DNA of 64,000 bases from CAWCUZ01 sp963798795 (GCA_963798795.1 CAWCUZ010000002.1:1116001-1180000), one strand, 5' to 3'. Positions 38,031-47,455 are shown, numbered from the stretch's first letter. The notes: generated by a model from the sequence alone, not told the origin. A program made the numbers and translations.

Positions 38031-38480
38031 TCAGCTTACCATCCAGTGCCAGGCGACCACGGCCAGGTACAGCCCGAGCGCCACCGGCACGGCAATCAGC
38101 ATCCCGAACACGAGCGCGACCGCGGCGATGAAGACGTAGTCGGCGGCCGCGGGCGGGCGGGCGGGCCGCGCGTGCCGCTCGAGCAGGCGCAGGTTCATCA
38201 GGTTGGCGCGAAAGAAGATGTCGCCGATGGTCCCGGCGACCGGGATGGCGCCGATGAGCGCGTCGACGAGCGCGTTGAGCACCATGCGCAGCAGGACCAC
38301 CTTCGGCACCTGCTGGCGCACGCCCTGCACGAGCAGCAGCACGGCGAACACCGGGCTCGCGAGATCGCCGAGGCCCGGCACGAGCGACAGGATCGGATCG
38401 ATGCCGAACCGGATCGGGGTCCCCGGAATGCGGAACCGCGAATCGAGCAGCTCGGCCCAGCCGCGAAGCAGTTGAATCAC
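38031..38480 (-). CDS. DUF4112 membrane protein
   Basis: 149 residues from GTG 38480: LLDSRFRIPGTPIRFGIDPILSLVPGLGDLAS is the DUF4112 signature, followed by LVDALIGAIPVAGTIGDIFFRANLMNLRLLERH and two C-terminal helices (AAVALVFGMLIAVPVALGLYL). Function unknown. It is divergent from glgX, with 51 bases between starts. Confidence 0.85.
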   Translation of the reverse strand: MIQLLRGWAELLDSRFRIPGTPIRFGIDPILSLVPGLGDLASPVFAVLLLVQGVRQQVPKVVLLRMVLNALVDALIGAIPVAGTIGDIFFRANLMNLRLLERHARPARPPAAADYVFIAAVALVFGMLIAVPVALGLYLAVVAWHWMVS

Positions 38481-38531
38481 CGAATCTCCGACTTTCGATT
38501 CCCGATTGCCGATTCCCGATAAGATTCGTCC
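38481..38531. repeat. CGATTCC heptamer tract between DUF4112 gene and glgX
   Basis: Plus strand: ccgattc/ccgattg/ccgattc/ccgataa-type units of seven bases, running up to the glgX ATG. The same spot is the leader of the divergent DUF4112 gene. Confidence 0.7.
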
Positions 38532-40662
38532 ATGCGCGTGTGGCCCGGTTCGCCGCATCCTCTGGGTGCCACCTGGGACGGCCGCGGCGTGAACTTCGCG
38601 ATCTTCTCCGAGTTCGCCGCCAAGATCGAGCTGTGTCTGTTCGACTCGGCCGACGCCGAGATGGAGGCGCTCTGCATCCCGCTGCTCGAGCGCACGGACA
38701 ACGTGTGGCACGGCTACCTGCCGGACCTGCGGCCCGGGCAGTTGTACGGCTATCGGGTGTACGGGCCGTGGGATCCGGGCAACGGCCACCGGTTCAATCC
38801 GGCCAAGGTGCTGCTCGATCCCTACGCCAAGTCACTCGGCCGTCCGCCGCGCTGGGGCCCGTCACTGTTTTCGTACGTGCCAGGCACCGAAGACGAGAGC
38901 GCGGCCGAGACCACCGACAGCGCGCCCGATGCGCCGCTCGCGGCCGTCATCGACCCCGCGTTCCACTGGGGCAGCGATCGCGCGCCCCATCGGCCCTGGC
39001 ACGAGACGGTCATTTACGAGATGCACGTCAAGGGGTTCACGGCGCTCAACGCGCGGGTGCCGCGCCCGCTGCGCGGCACGTACCTCGGACTGGCCACCGA
39101 CGAGGCGCTGCGCCACCTGACGGACCTGGGCGTCACGGCGGTCGAGCTGATGCCGGTGCACTACCACGCGGACGAAGGGCACCTGCTCGATCGCGGGCTG
39201 GCGAACTACTGGGGCTACAACACGCTCTCCTACTTCGCGCCCGACGTGCGGTACGCGACCTCGGCGGCCGCCGTGGACGCGGTGCGCGAGTTCAAGATGA
39301 TGGTGCGCGCCCTGCATGAAGCCGGCCTCGAGGTCATCCTCGACGTGGTCTACAACCACACGGCCGAGGGCGACCAGCGCGGGCCCACGCTTTCGCTGCG
39401 CGGCATCGACAACGCGAGCTACTACCGGCTCGCGCCCGACAATCGCGCCTGCTACCAGGACTTCACCGGGTGCGGCAATACCCTCAACATGCAGTCGCCG
39501 CAGGTCCTGCAGCTCGTGATGGACAGTCTCCGCTACTGGGTGGAGGAGATGCACGTCGACGGCTTCCGCTTCGACCTCGCGGCGGCGCTCGCCCGGGAGC
39601 TGTACGAGGTGAACCGGCTGTCGGCGTTCTTCGACGTCATCCAGCAGGATCCGATCATTTCCCGGGTCAAGCTGATTGCGGAGCCATGGGACGTCGGCGA
39701 GGGCGGCTATCAGGTGGGCAACTTCCCGCCGGGCTGGACCGAATGGAACGGGCGCTATCGCGACGCGGTGCGCCGGTACTGGATCGGGCATCCCGGCATG
39801 CTGCCCGAGCTGGCGACGCGGCTCTCGGGGAGCAGCGACCTGTACCTCGCAGTCCGGCCGGCAGCCGCACGCCAGCATCAATTTCATCACGTCGCACGAC
39901 GGGTTCACGCTGGCCGACCTGGTCTGGTACAACGAGAAGCACAACGAAGCGAACGGCGAGGAGAACCGCGACGGCGATCCGAACAACCTGAGCTGGAACT
40001 GCGGCGTGGAAGGCCCCACCGACGAAGCGACGATTGTCGAGTTGCGGCGGCGGCAGCGGCGCAATCTGCTGCTCACGCTGTTCGTGTCGCTGGGCGTGCC
40101 GATGCTGAGCGGCGGCGACGAGGTGGGCCGGACGCAGGGCGGCAACAACAACGGCTACTGCCACGATTCGGAGCTGACCTGGACGCCGTGGGCGATTCCG
40201 GCGGAGGAACGGGCGTTCTCCACGTTCGTCCAGCGGCTGATTGCGCTCCGCGCCGGCCAGCCCGTCTTCCAGCGCCGGCGCTTTCTGAGCGGCCGCCAGG
40301 CCACGCCGGGCGGCCAGGCCGACGTGCTCTGGTTCCGGCCCGACGGCCGCGAGATGACCGGCGAGGACTGGGGCAACACCGACGCGCAATCGATCGGCGT
40401 CCTCTTCAACGGCGACGCCATCCTGGAGCCCGACGAGCGCGGACAGCCGATCGTCGGCGACACGCTCCTGATCCTGCTGAATGCGTCGGCCGAGGACGTG
40501 CCATTCGTCCTGCCGGTGCGCGCCGGCAAAGCGCCGTGGGAGCGGCTGATCGACACCGCGGATCCGACCGGCCCGCCCGCCAAGCGGCTGGTGGCCGGCG
40601 AGCGCTGGACCGTAATGGCACGATCGAGCGCGGTGCTGAGGCTGGCGAAGCGGAGGAAATAG
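38532..40662 (+). CDS. glgX: Glycogen debranching enzyme GlgX (one frame break)
   Basis: The N-terminal CBM48 part (SPHPLGATWDGRGVNFAIFSE) and GH13_11 barrel are present: YNHTAEGDQRGPTLSLRGID, VDGFRFDLAAALAR (nucleophile Asp), KLIAEPWDVGEGGYQVGNFP (acid/base Glu). After a break near 39865 the frame carries NFITSHDGFTLADLVWYNEKHN and NNLSWNCGVEG, then the C-terminal domain to TAG 40660-40662. Repaired length is about 710 residues, as expected. It removes alpha-1,6 branches from glycogen limit dextrins. The break is probably a sequence error. Confidence 0.92.
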
Positions 40663-40790
40663 GTGCGGAGTGCGGGGTGCGGGGTGCGGGGTGCGGAGTG
40701 CGGGGTGCGGGTGCGGGGTGCGGGGGCGGGGGCGGGGTGCGGGGTGCGGGGTGCGGGGTGCGGGGTGCGGGGTGCGGGGTGCTCGATCAC
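40663..40790 (+). repeat. GGGTGCG heptamer array downstream of glgX
   Basis: About 18 units of gtgcggg/gtgcgga with a few deletions, starting right after the glgX stop. The same unit in opposite orientation forms the longer array at 43254-43500, on the other side of the IS insertion. Confidence 0.95.
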
Positions 40791-40900
40791 GCTACACCGG
40801 ACGGGTCAGGAATTCTGTGTATGAGGCGGTTTTGATCTTTGCCGCTGGGGTAGCCGGCTGATCTGGGCCGGCCGCCCCAGCGGCCATCCTCGCGTCCATG

Positions 40901-41110
40901 CTACGCCGGTCCTTTCAGGAACCGGTCTTCGTACACGATCGCGAATTGATTCAGGGCGGCCTTCCAGTGGTGGGCGGCCTTGGACCACTCGGCGGTGATG
41001 TTGCGCAGCGCCAACCAGATGAGCTTCGTCGCGGCCTCGTCGGTCGGGACGTGGCCGCGCGTCTTGATGATCTTGCGCACGCGGGCGTTGACGCGTTCCA
41101 GCGCGTTGGT
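40901..41110 (-). pseudogene. IS256 transposase, C-terminal fragment
   Basis: Encodes TNALERVNARVRKIIKTRGH, then PTDEAATKLIWLALRNITAE and an end with ALNQFAIVYEDRFLKG: the last 68 residues of a Mutator-family transposase. The preceding residues (VIYT) lie across the IS110 insertion at about 42714. Confidence 0.9.
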
Positions 41111-41126
41111 AACCGGCATGATATGG

Positions 41127-41189
41127 CCGGTGCCCGTCGTCCCCGCCGAAGGTGGCGTATGGTGCGACCATCCGGGACAGGGGCACCGG
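41127..41189 (+). ncRNA. Candidate IS110 bridge RNA segment (structured)
   Basis: A strong branched fold: CCGGTGCCC (41127-41135) pairs perfectly with GGGCACCGG (41181-41189). Inside, GTCCC (41139-41143) pairs with GGGAC (41174-41178). Within that are two hairpins, CGCC-GAAGGT-GGCG (41144-41157) and ATGGT-GCG-ACCAT (41159-41171). It lies between the left element end and the transposase, the position of the bridge RNA that guides IS110 recombination. I have not assigned guide loops to target or donor DNA, and the RNA may extend to about 41340. Confidence 0.55.
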
Positions 41190-41348
41190 GGAGCATGTCA
41201 CGTGGGCAGGCCGTTCGCCGTACGATGAGCCGCGAGCTCGAGTTAGTAGTTGGCCGCCGCTGCGACCCGCCCGGTTGCGCTGCGCGCGCGAATCCGTAGG
41301 TGTCGTGTTCGCCCATGGCTCCCGTCTTCCAAGGAGAGGAGTCTGGCC

Positions 41349-42566
41349 ATGCGAGTAGTAGGGTTGGATGTGTCTCGGACCTTCGCCGAGATCGCCTATC
41401 TCGAGAACGGCGAGGTCAAGTCGGGAGGCCGCGTGGAGCTGGTGCAAGCCGTGCTGACGCGATGGGCGGCGACGCAGTTGCACGCTACGGATCATGTTGT
41501 GCTCGAGGCGACCGGCAACACCACGGCGGTCATCCAGGCAATCCGGTCGCACGTCACTCGCGTGGTCGTGGCCAATCCATTTCAGGTCCGCCTGATCGCC
41601 GAGGCCCGCGTGAAGACCGACAAGATTGACGCCGCGGTCCTCGCGCAGTTGTATGCGAGCGGGTTTCTCCCCGAAGTCTGGATTCCAGATGACGCGACGC
41701 AGACGCTGCGCCGCCAGGTGGCTCGCCGCGTACAAATCGTCCGTCAGCGCGTGCGCCTGAAGAACGAAGTCCATTCCGTGCTGCACACCTATCTGATTCC
41801 ACGATGTCCTGCGGCCGATCTCTTTGGCCGCAAGGGTCGCGCCTGGCTCGCCGAGCCGCCGCTGCCGCTGGAAGAGCGACTGGGTGTTGAACAGCGCCTC
41901 CGGGAGCTCGATCGACTCGGCGACGATCTCGACACGATCGACCGGCTGCTTGGCGAAGCCGTGGTGGACAACCCCGCGGTCCAGGACCTGTTGACGATTA
42001 CCGGCGTCAACGCGATCGTCGCCATCGGCCTCTGGGCCGCCATCGGCGATATCACGCGGTTTCGGTCGCCTGAAAAGCTCGTCAGCTACTTCGGGCTGAA
42101 TCCCAGCGTCTATCAACGCGGCCTGCAACCGGCTCGTCACGGGCATATCAGTAAGCGCGGCCGATCCCACGCCCGGGCGATGCTGATGGAAGCGGCTTGG
42201 GCGGCGTCCAAGGCGCCCGGCCCGCTGCGGGCGTTCTTCCACAGAATCCGCGCGAAGCGTGGGCTTCAAGTAGCCGCCGTCGCCACCGCACGCAAGCTGG
42301 CTCTCGTCGCCTGGCACGTGCTGGCGAAGGCGGAACCCTATGCACACCAGCGGCCGTCGCTGGTGGCGATCAAACGGCGGGCCCTGGCCTTGCAGGCTGG
42401 GGAGCCGGCGCGCCGCGGCCAGAAAGGCCCGGCCGCGGCGTACAGCATCAAGCAGCTGCGGGACCGCGAACGCGCCACTGTTGAACGCGAGGAGCGCGCT
42501 TACGCGAAACGGGTGGCCCACTGGCAGCCGCGCCCGTCAGCGCGCATCCGCAGCGCTCGCGTTTAA
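41349..42566 (+). CDS. IS110-family DEDD transposase
   Basis: 405 residues from ATG 41349, preceded by AAGGAGAGG. RuvC-like N-terminal catalytic part: VVGLDVSRTFAEIA (Asp), VVLEATGNTTAVI (Glu), RVKTDKIDAAVLAQLY (Asp-x-x-Asp). The C-terminal Transposase_20 part has LTITGVNAIVAIGLWAAIGD, SYFGLNPSVYQ and SKRGRSHARAMLMEAAWAA with the reactive serine region. It appears intact, so this copy could be active. Confidence 0.93.
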   Translation: MRVVGLDVSRTFAEIAYLENGEVKSGGRVELVQAVLTRWAATQLHATDHVVLEATGNTTAVIQAIRSHVTRVVVANPFQVRLIAEARVKTDKIDAAVLAQLYASGFLPEVWIPDDATQTLRRQVARRVQIVRQRVRLKNEVHSVLHTYLIPRCPAADLFGRKGRAWLAEPPLPLEERLGVEQRLRELDRLGDDLDTIDRLLGEAVVDNPAVQDLLTITGVNAIVAIGLWAAIGDITRFRSPEKLVSYFGLNPSVYQRGLQPARHGHISKRGRSHARAMLMEAAWAASKAPGPLRAFFHRIRAKRGLQVAAVATARKLALVAWHVLAKAEPYAHQRPSLVAIKRRALALQAGEPARRGQKGPAAAYSIKQLRDRERATVEREERAYAKRVAHWQPRPSARIRSARV

Positions 42567-42713
42567 CGACGAAGCCCCGTCCTCCTTCGATGGGCCGCCT
42601 GCGCGGGCCCCGTTCATTGGGGGGGCCTGCTCGGCGGCCGTGTGTCTCGAGGCGCCTCGTCTCCTGCGGACAAAACCGACGTGCGTCAGAAAGTACTTGT
42701 CAATTTCATCCGT

Positions 42714-43215
42714 GTGTAGATGACGCGCCGCACGTCCGGCGGGAACGCAAAGAACGGGATCTCGTGCGCCCAGGCCGCGCGCCACATTTTCGCGATCGTC
42801 GGGAACCGGTGCCCCCAGAGGCCGGCCGCAAAGGCGTCGAGCGCGGCGGCCGCCGCCTCGGCGCTGGCGGCCGTATAGATCGCCCGGAGCGCGCTGGCGA
42901 GCGCTTTCCGATCGTTCCAGCTCGCCAACTCCGAGCTGTTTCGAATCAGATGCACCAGGCAGGTCTGCAGGGTCGTGCGCGGATAGGCCGCCTCGATCGC
43001 CTCTGGCATGCCCTGGAGCCCGTCGGTGACGGCAATGAGGATGTCCTGACAGCCGCGCACCTTCAGGTCGGTAAAGACCTTGAGCAGACTCGACCTCGGC
43101 TGCCGAAAGCGGCCGGTCGGGCGCGAACTGGTCCAGAATCTCGGCCGGCACCGGCGCCAGCGTCTCAGCAGGTCTTCTTTCGCTCTTCGGTGGGCGGGGC
43201 AGCGGGGCTCCTCAT
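42714..43215 (-). pseudogene. IS256 transposase, deleted N-terminal portion
   Basis: From ATG 43215 it reads MRSPAAPPTEERKKT; a shifted frame gives PAEILDQFAPDRPLSAAEVES; a further junction leads to SLLKVFTDLKVRGCQDILIAVTDG and VHLIRNSSELASWNDRKALA up to RRVIYT at the IS110 junction. The stretch expected between the N-terminus and SLLKVF (roughly 160 residues) is missing, so an internal deletion came before or after the IS110 insertion. Confidence 0.75.
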
Positions 43216-43253
43216 GCTAAACCCCACACACAAAAATCCTGACAGGCTCGCGG

Positions 43254-43500
43254 GGTGCGGCACCGCGCAACTCCGCACCCTGCACCCCGCACCCCGCACC
43301 CCGCACCCCGCACCCAGCACCCCGCACCCTGCACCCCGCACCCCGCACCCGCACCCCGCACCCCGCACCCCGCACCCCGCACCCTCGCACCCCGCACCCT
43401 CGCACCCCGCACCCTCGCACCCCGCACCCCGCACCCCGCACCCCGCACCCCGCACCCAGCACCCCGCACCCCGCACCTCGCACCCCGCACCCCGCACCCG
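43254..43500 (-). repeat. GGGTGCG heptamer array (minus orientation) downstream of fabH
   Basis: Plus strand ccgcacc/cctgcac units, about 34 copies, some with an extra T (ccctcgcac). It ends two bases before the fabH stop codon. Relative to the array at 40663 it is inverted, so the two together with the IS removed would be a very long inverted repeat between convergent genes. Confidence 0.95.
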
Positions 43501-43502
43501 AC

Positions 43503-44503
43503 CTACCCCCCCCAGCGGAGGAGCACCGACCCGACCGTGAACCCCGCCCCCACCGACGCGAGCAGGACGAGGTCGCCCGGCTTCAGCCGGCCGTCGCGGC
43601 GGGCGTCGTCGAGCGCGAGCGGGATGGTGCCGGCCGTGGTGTTCCCGTATCTTTCGAGATTGATGACGACCGCCGACTCGTCCAGACCGAGCCTGGCGGC
43701 GGCGGCTTCGATGATGCGGCGGTTCGCCTGGTGCGAGACAAACAGGCTGAGGTCCCCGGGCGTGAGCGCGTTCTTCTCGAGGATGCGGCGCGGAGATCTC
43801 CTCCGTCATCCGCACGGCGAACTTGAAGACCGACCCGCCGTCCTGTTTGACGTAGTGCAACCGCTTGTCGACGGTCTCGTGCGATGCCGGCATCCGGCTG
43901 CCGCCCGCGGGCATGCAGAGCGCCGGCCCGCCGGTACCGTCGATGAGGTTGATGGCGTCGATGATCGCCGGCTCCCCCGGCTCGGCCGCCGAGAGCACCA
44001 TCGCGCCGGCGCCGTCGCCGAACAGCACGCAGGTGGCCCGGTCGGTGTAGTCGATGATGCTCGACATCACGTCGGCGCCGACCACCAGCGCGTGCTCCAC
44101 CATGCCGGTCGCGACGAGCTGCCATCCGACGGTCAGCGAGTACAGGAACCCCGAACAGGCGGCGCCCAGGTCGAACCCCCATGCCGACGTGGCGCCGATG
44201 CGCGCCTGCAGCACGCACGCCGTGCTCGGAAAGATCGTGTCGGGCGTCGTCGTGCCGACGACGATCAAGCCGATGTCGGCGGGGGTGAGACCGGCCTGCG
44301 CAGATCGCCTGCACCGCGGCCGGGGCGGCCAGGTCGGAGGTGGCCATGCCGGGCGACACGATGTGCCGCTCGCGGATGCCGGTGCGCTGTTGAATCCACT
44401 CGTCGCTCGTCTCGACCATCTTCTCGAGGTCGGCGTTGGTCAGCAGGCGCGGCGGCACGTAGGTGGCCAGGCTCGCGATCTTCACCGGACGCAGCGTCAC
44501 CAC
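43503..44503 (-). CDS. fabH: Beta-ketoacyl-ACP synthase III (two frame breaks)
   Basis: Starts at GTG 44503 or 44500. In order: ASLATYVPPRLLTNADLEKMV and QRTGIRERHIV; after a break near 44295, FDLGAACSGFLYSLTVG with the catalytic Cys and FGDGAGAMVLSA; after a break near 43790, LFVSHQANRRIIEAA (His) and NLERYGNTTAGTIPLAL (Asn). It ends at TAG 43503-43505. Repaired length is about 333 residues. It starts fatty-acid synthesis by condensing acyl-CoA with malonyl-ACP. It overlaps the ruvB stop. Confidence 0.9.
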
Positions 44504-45516
44504 AGGCGGTCCTTTCCCGGGGCGGTCAATCCGAAATACGCGTAGGCGCGCGCGGTGGCCACGCGGCCGCGCGAGGTGCGATCGAGAAAGCCAATCTGGA
44601 TGAGGTACGGCTCGTAGATGTCCTCGATGGCGTCCTTCTCTTCGCCGATGGCGGCCGCCAGGCTGTTGAGGCCGACCGGTCCGCCGCCGAACTTGTCGAT
44701 GATCGTCCGGAGCAGGCGGCGGTCGGCCTCGTCGAAGCCGTGCTCGTCCACCTCGAGCAGTTGCAGGGCGTCGTGGCAGACCGGCATCGTGATCCGCCCG
44801 TCGGCCCGCACTTCCGCGAAATCGCGCACGCGCCGCAGCAGCCGGTTGGCGATGCGGGGCGTCCCGCGCGACCGGCGCGCGATCTCGGAGGTCGCCTCCG
44901 GCGCGATCTCCACGCCGAGAATCCGGGCCGACCGGCGCACGATTTCCCCGAGGTCGCCGTCCGTGTAGAAGTCGAGCCGGTGCACGATGCCGAACCGGGA
45001 GCGCAGCGGCGACGTGAGCAGGCCGGCGCGCGTCGTCGCCCCGACCAGCGTGAACGGCTGCAGCGGCACCTTGACCGACCGGGCGCCCGGCCCCTGGCCG
45101 ATGACGATGTCGAGCTCGAAGTCCTCGAGGGCCGGATAGAGGATCTCCTCGATGGCCGGGCTCATGCGGTGGACTTCGTCGATGAAGAACACTTCGCGCG
45201 CCTGCAGGTTGGTCAGAATCGCCGCCAGGTCGCCGGGCTTCTCGAGCACCGGCCCCGACGTGGAACGGATCGGCACGCCGAGCTCGTTCGCGATGACGTA
45301 CGCGAGCGTCGTCTTGCCCAGGCCCGGCGGGCCGAACAGCAGCACGTGGTCGAGCGCCTCGCCGCGATTGCGCGCCGCCGTGATCGACACCTCGAGGTTC
45401 TCGCGCACGCGGTCCTGCCCGATGTAGTCGTCGAGCGTCCGCGGGCGCAGGCCCGCTTCGTACTGCGCATCGCCGTCTTCGCGCGACGCGTTGACGAGAC
45501 GCGGGTCGGCCGTCAC
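44497..45516 (-). CDS. ruvB: Holliday junction branch-migration ATPase RuvB
   Basis: 339 residues from GTG 45516: LRPRTLDDYIGQDRVRENL, Walker A LLFGPPGLGKTTLA, Walker B VFFIDEVHRMSP, GATTRAGLLTSPLRSRFG (sensor and Arg finger), and the C-terminal winged helix FLDRTSRGRVATARAYAYFG. Motor of the RuvABC resolvasome. It overlaps ruvA (GTGA). Confidence 0.97.
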   Translation of the reverse strand: MTADPRLVNASREDGDAQYEAGLRPRTLDDYIGQDRVRENLEVSITAARNRGEALDHVLLFGPPGLGKTTLAYVIANELGVPIRSTSGPVLEKPGDLAAILTNLQAREVFFIDEVHRMSPAIEEILYPALEDFELDIVIGQGPGARSVKVPLQPFTLVGATTRAGLLTSPLRSRFGIVHRLDFYTDGDLGEIVRRSARILGVEIAPEATSEIARRSRGTPRIANRLLRRVRDFAEVRADGRITMPVCHDALQLLEVDEHGFDEADRRLLRTIIDKFGGGPVGLNSLAAAIGEEKDAIEDIYEPYLIQIGFLDRTSRGRVATARAYAYFGLTAPGKDRLW

Positions 45517-46104
45517 ACCAGCTCCTTGAGGACGTCGCGCAGGAGCGGCTCGAACTCGCGGGTGTCCTCGCGCCGGATCACCCGGTCGACGGCCTTTTCG
45601 GCGGCCGCCCGCTGATAGCCGAGGTTGCCGAGCGCCGACAGCAGGTCGTCGCGCACGTCCGCCCGGCCCGCGGGCACCACGGCCTCGCCGGCCGCCTCCA
45701 CCTTCGGCAGCCGATCCCGCAGCTCGACGATGATCCGTTCGGCCGTCTTCTTGCCGACGCCGGGGATGCTGGTCAGCCGGGCCAGGTCGCTCCCGCGAAT
45801 CGCCCGGATCGAGATCCACGGGCTCGATTCCGGACAGCACGCCGAGCGCCACCTTGGGGCCGATGCCGCTCACGGCGATGAGCCGTTCGAACAGGGCCTG
45901 TTCGAGCGGCGTGGCGAAGCCGAACAGCTGAATCGCGTCGTCGCGCACGTGGGTGTGGACGCGCAGGTCGATGCGCGCGCCGGGATCGCCGGCGCCGTAG
46001 AAGGTCGACAGCGGCACGAACAGCTCGTAGCCGACGCCGCCGACGTCCACGACGAGGCGCTGGACCTGCTTCTCGCGCAGCGTGCCGGACAGATGGGCGA
46101 TCAC
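45513..46104 (-). CDS. ruvA: Holliday junction binding protein RuvA (one frame break)
   Basis: From GTG 46104: MIAHLSGTLREKQVQRLVVD, FFA-type OB domain, LIAVSGIGPKVALGVLSGI (first HhH). After a break near 45810: LARLTSIPGVGKKTAERIIVELRD (second HhH) and domain III DLLSALGNLGYQRAAAEKAVDRV. Repaired length is about 197 residues. Tetramer that holds the four-way junction for RuvB. Confidence 0.92.
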
Positions 46105-46667
46105 GGATGCGGACGACGAGTGCGCGGCGGCGGGCGATACGCCCGCCAGCTCCGGAGGTGGCGCGGCGGACGCCGGCCGGCGGTGGCGCCGGCGACGCCC
46201 GCACCCGCATGCGCGTGGCAGATGGCCATGGCCAGGGCGTCGGCCGCATCGTGCGGCGAGGGCACGGTGTCGAGGCCGAGCAGCAGCTTGACCATCTGCT
46301 GGAGCTGCGGCTTTTCGGCGCGGCCGTAGCCGACCACGGCCAGCTTCACCTCCGCCGGCGTGTACTCGACGACCGGCAGGCCGGCAGCGACGGCGGCCAG
46401 CATCGCGACGCCGCGGGCGTGGCCGAGCACGAGCGCGCTCCGCACGTTGCGGGCGTGAAACAGGTTCTCGATGACGACGCAGTCGGGATGGGCACTCCGA
46501 AGCAGCTTGACCAGCCCGGAGTGAATGGCGTGGAGCCGGTCGGGAAGGCCGCAGCCCGCCGGCGGGGCGACCACGCCGCAGACGACCAGCCGGTGGCGCG
46601 TGCCGTCGGTCTCCACGCAGCCGTAGCCGGTCCGGACCGAGCCGGGGTCGATCCCGAAAATCCTCAC
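46101..46667 (-). CDS. ruvC: Crossover junction endodeoxyribonuclease RuvC
   Basis: 188 residues from GTG 46667. Catalytic acids in MRIFGIDPGSVRTGYG (Asp), CVVIENLFHARN (Glu) and SPHDAADALAMAICHAH (two Asp). The C-terminus beyond residue 160 is a basic Arg/Pro-rich tail that overlaps ruvA. It cuts Holliday junctions in a dimer. Confidence 0.96.
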   Translation of the reverse strand: MRIFGIDPGSVRTGYGCVETDGTRHRLVVCGVVAPPAGCGLPDRLHAIHSGLVKLLRSAHPDCVVIENLFHARNVRSALVLGHARGVAMLAAVAAGLPVVEYTPAEVKLAVVGYGRAEKPQLQQMVKLLLGLDTVPSPHDAADALAMAICHAHAGAGVAGATAGRRPPRHLRSWRAYRPPPRTRRPHP

Positions 46668-47413
46668 GCCAGTGAGGCCTCGATTTCCTTCTCCTCGATG
46701 TCGAAGTTCGACCAGATCTGCTTCGTGTCGTCGTGCTCCTCGAGCGCGTCCATCAGCTTGAGCATCTGCTGCGCCGTCCGGCCCTCGAGCTTGACGTAGT
46801 TCTGCGGCAGCATCGCAATCTCGGCGCTGTCCGGTTCGATCCCGAGCCCCTTGACCGCCTCGACGATGGCGGCGTGCGCGTCGGGCGACGAGACGATCTC
46901 CCAGGCGCTGCCGTCGTCTTTCATGTCATCGGCGCCGGCGTCAATCGCGGCGCTCATGAGCGCCTCCTCGTCAACCTTGTCCTTGCCGACGGTAATCTGT
47001 CCCTTCTTTTCGAACATCCAGGCCACCGAATTGGCCTCGCCGAGGTTCCCGCCGTACTTGGAGAAGAGGTGGCGGATTTCACCGACCGTGCGGTTCCGGT
47101 TGTCGGTCAGCGTCTCGACGAGCAGCGCGGCGCCGCCGGGGCCGTAGCCCTCGTAGGTGACCTCGTCGTAGCTGACGCCTTCTTCTTCACCGGTGCCGCG
47201 GCGGATCGCCCGTTTGATGTTGTCGGCGGGCATGTTCACCGCCTTGGCGTCGGCAATGACGGTGCGCAGGCGCGGGTTCGTATCGGGATCCCCGCCGCCG
47301 TGCCGCGCGGCAATCGTCAGTTCCTTGATGATGCGCGTGAACACCTTGCCGCGCCGGGCGTCCGCGGCGCCCTTCTTGTGCTTGATCGTGTGCCACTTCG
47401 AATGGCCGGACAT
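46664..47413 (-). CDS. yebC: YebC/PmpR-family regulatory protein
   Basis: 249 residues: MSGHSKWHTIKHKKGAADARRGKVF and MPADNIKRAIRRGTGEEEGVSYDEVTYEGYGPGG are the family signatures, ending TKQIWSNFDIEE. Family members act as transcriptional regulators and, in some species, as translation factors that relieve stalling at proline stretches. Position before ruvC is conserved in many bacteria. Confidence 0.96.
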   Translation of the reverse strand: MSGHSKWHTIKHKKGAADARRGKVFTRIIKELTIAARHGGGDPDTNPRLRTVIADAKAVNMPADNIKRAIRRGTGEEEGVSYDEVTYEGYGPGGAALLVETLTDNRNRTVGEIRHLFSKYGGNLGEANSVAWMFEKKGQITVGKDKVDEEALMSAAIDAGADDMKDDGSAWEIVSSPDAHAAIVEAVKGLGIEPDSAEIAMLPQNYVKLEGRTAQQMLKLMDALEEHDDTKQIWSNFDIEEKEIEASLA

Positions 47414-47455
47414 GACTCGCTCGCTTTCAGGAAACGCTGATGTGAACTCGTGATT

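Larger units (their letters stand above)
41111..42713 (+). mobile_element. IS110-family insertion sequence
   Basis: Boundaries are inferred from the interrupted IS256 codons: VIYT ends at 42714 and TNALERV resumes at 41110, so about 1.6 kb was inserted, within two bases. It carries a DEDD transposase, about 238 bases of non-coding DNA on the left and 147 on the right. It has no obvious terminal inverted repeats, as usual in the IS110 group. The long left non-coding end is where IS110 elements encode their bridge RNA. Confidence 0.85.
40805..43243 (-). mobile_element. IS256-family element, internally deleted and split by an IS110 element
   Basis: Terminal inverted repeats: GTCAGGAATTCTGTGTATGA at the left (from 40805) and the reverse complement of GTCAGGATTTTTGTGTGTGG at the right (ending 43243), 18 of 22 bases matching. 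Between them the Mutator-type transposase is in pieces: N-terminal 40 or so codons fused to the C-terminal half, the latter cut by the IS110 insertion. It is therefore non-functional. It sits between two heptamer arrays. Confidence 0.85.

Noticed and set aside
40663..40835. C-terminal extension of GlgX into the heptamer array
   Set aside because: The long frame from 38532 runs into the array only because the enzyme frame breaks near 39865; the true frame stops at 40662.
41130..41300. Assignment of specific guide loops to target and donor in the candidate bridge RNA
   Set aside because: Short matches such as GTTGG near 41250 are too short to be meaningful without aligned relatives.
43254..43500. 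CRISPR-like array
   Set aside because: Units are seven bases with no spacers; it is a simple tandem repeat.
42590..43540. Plus-strand frame of 316 codons with PHPAPRT repeats
   Set aside because: It is translation of the heptamer array and the antisense of the IS256 remnant.
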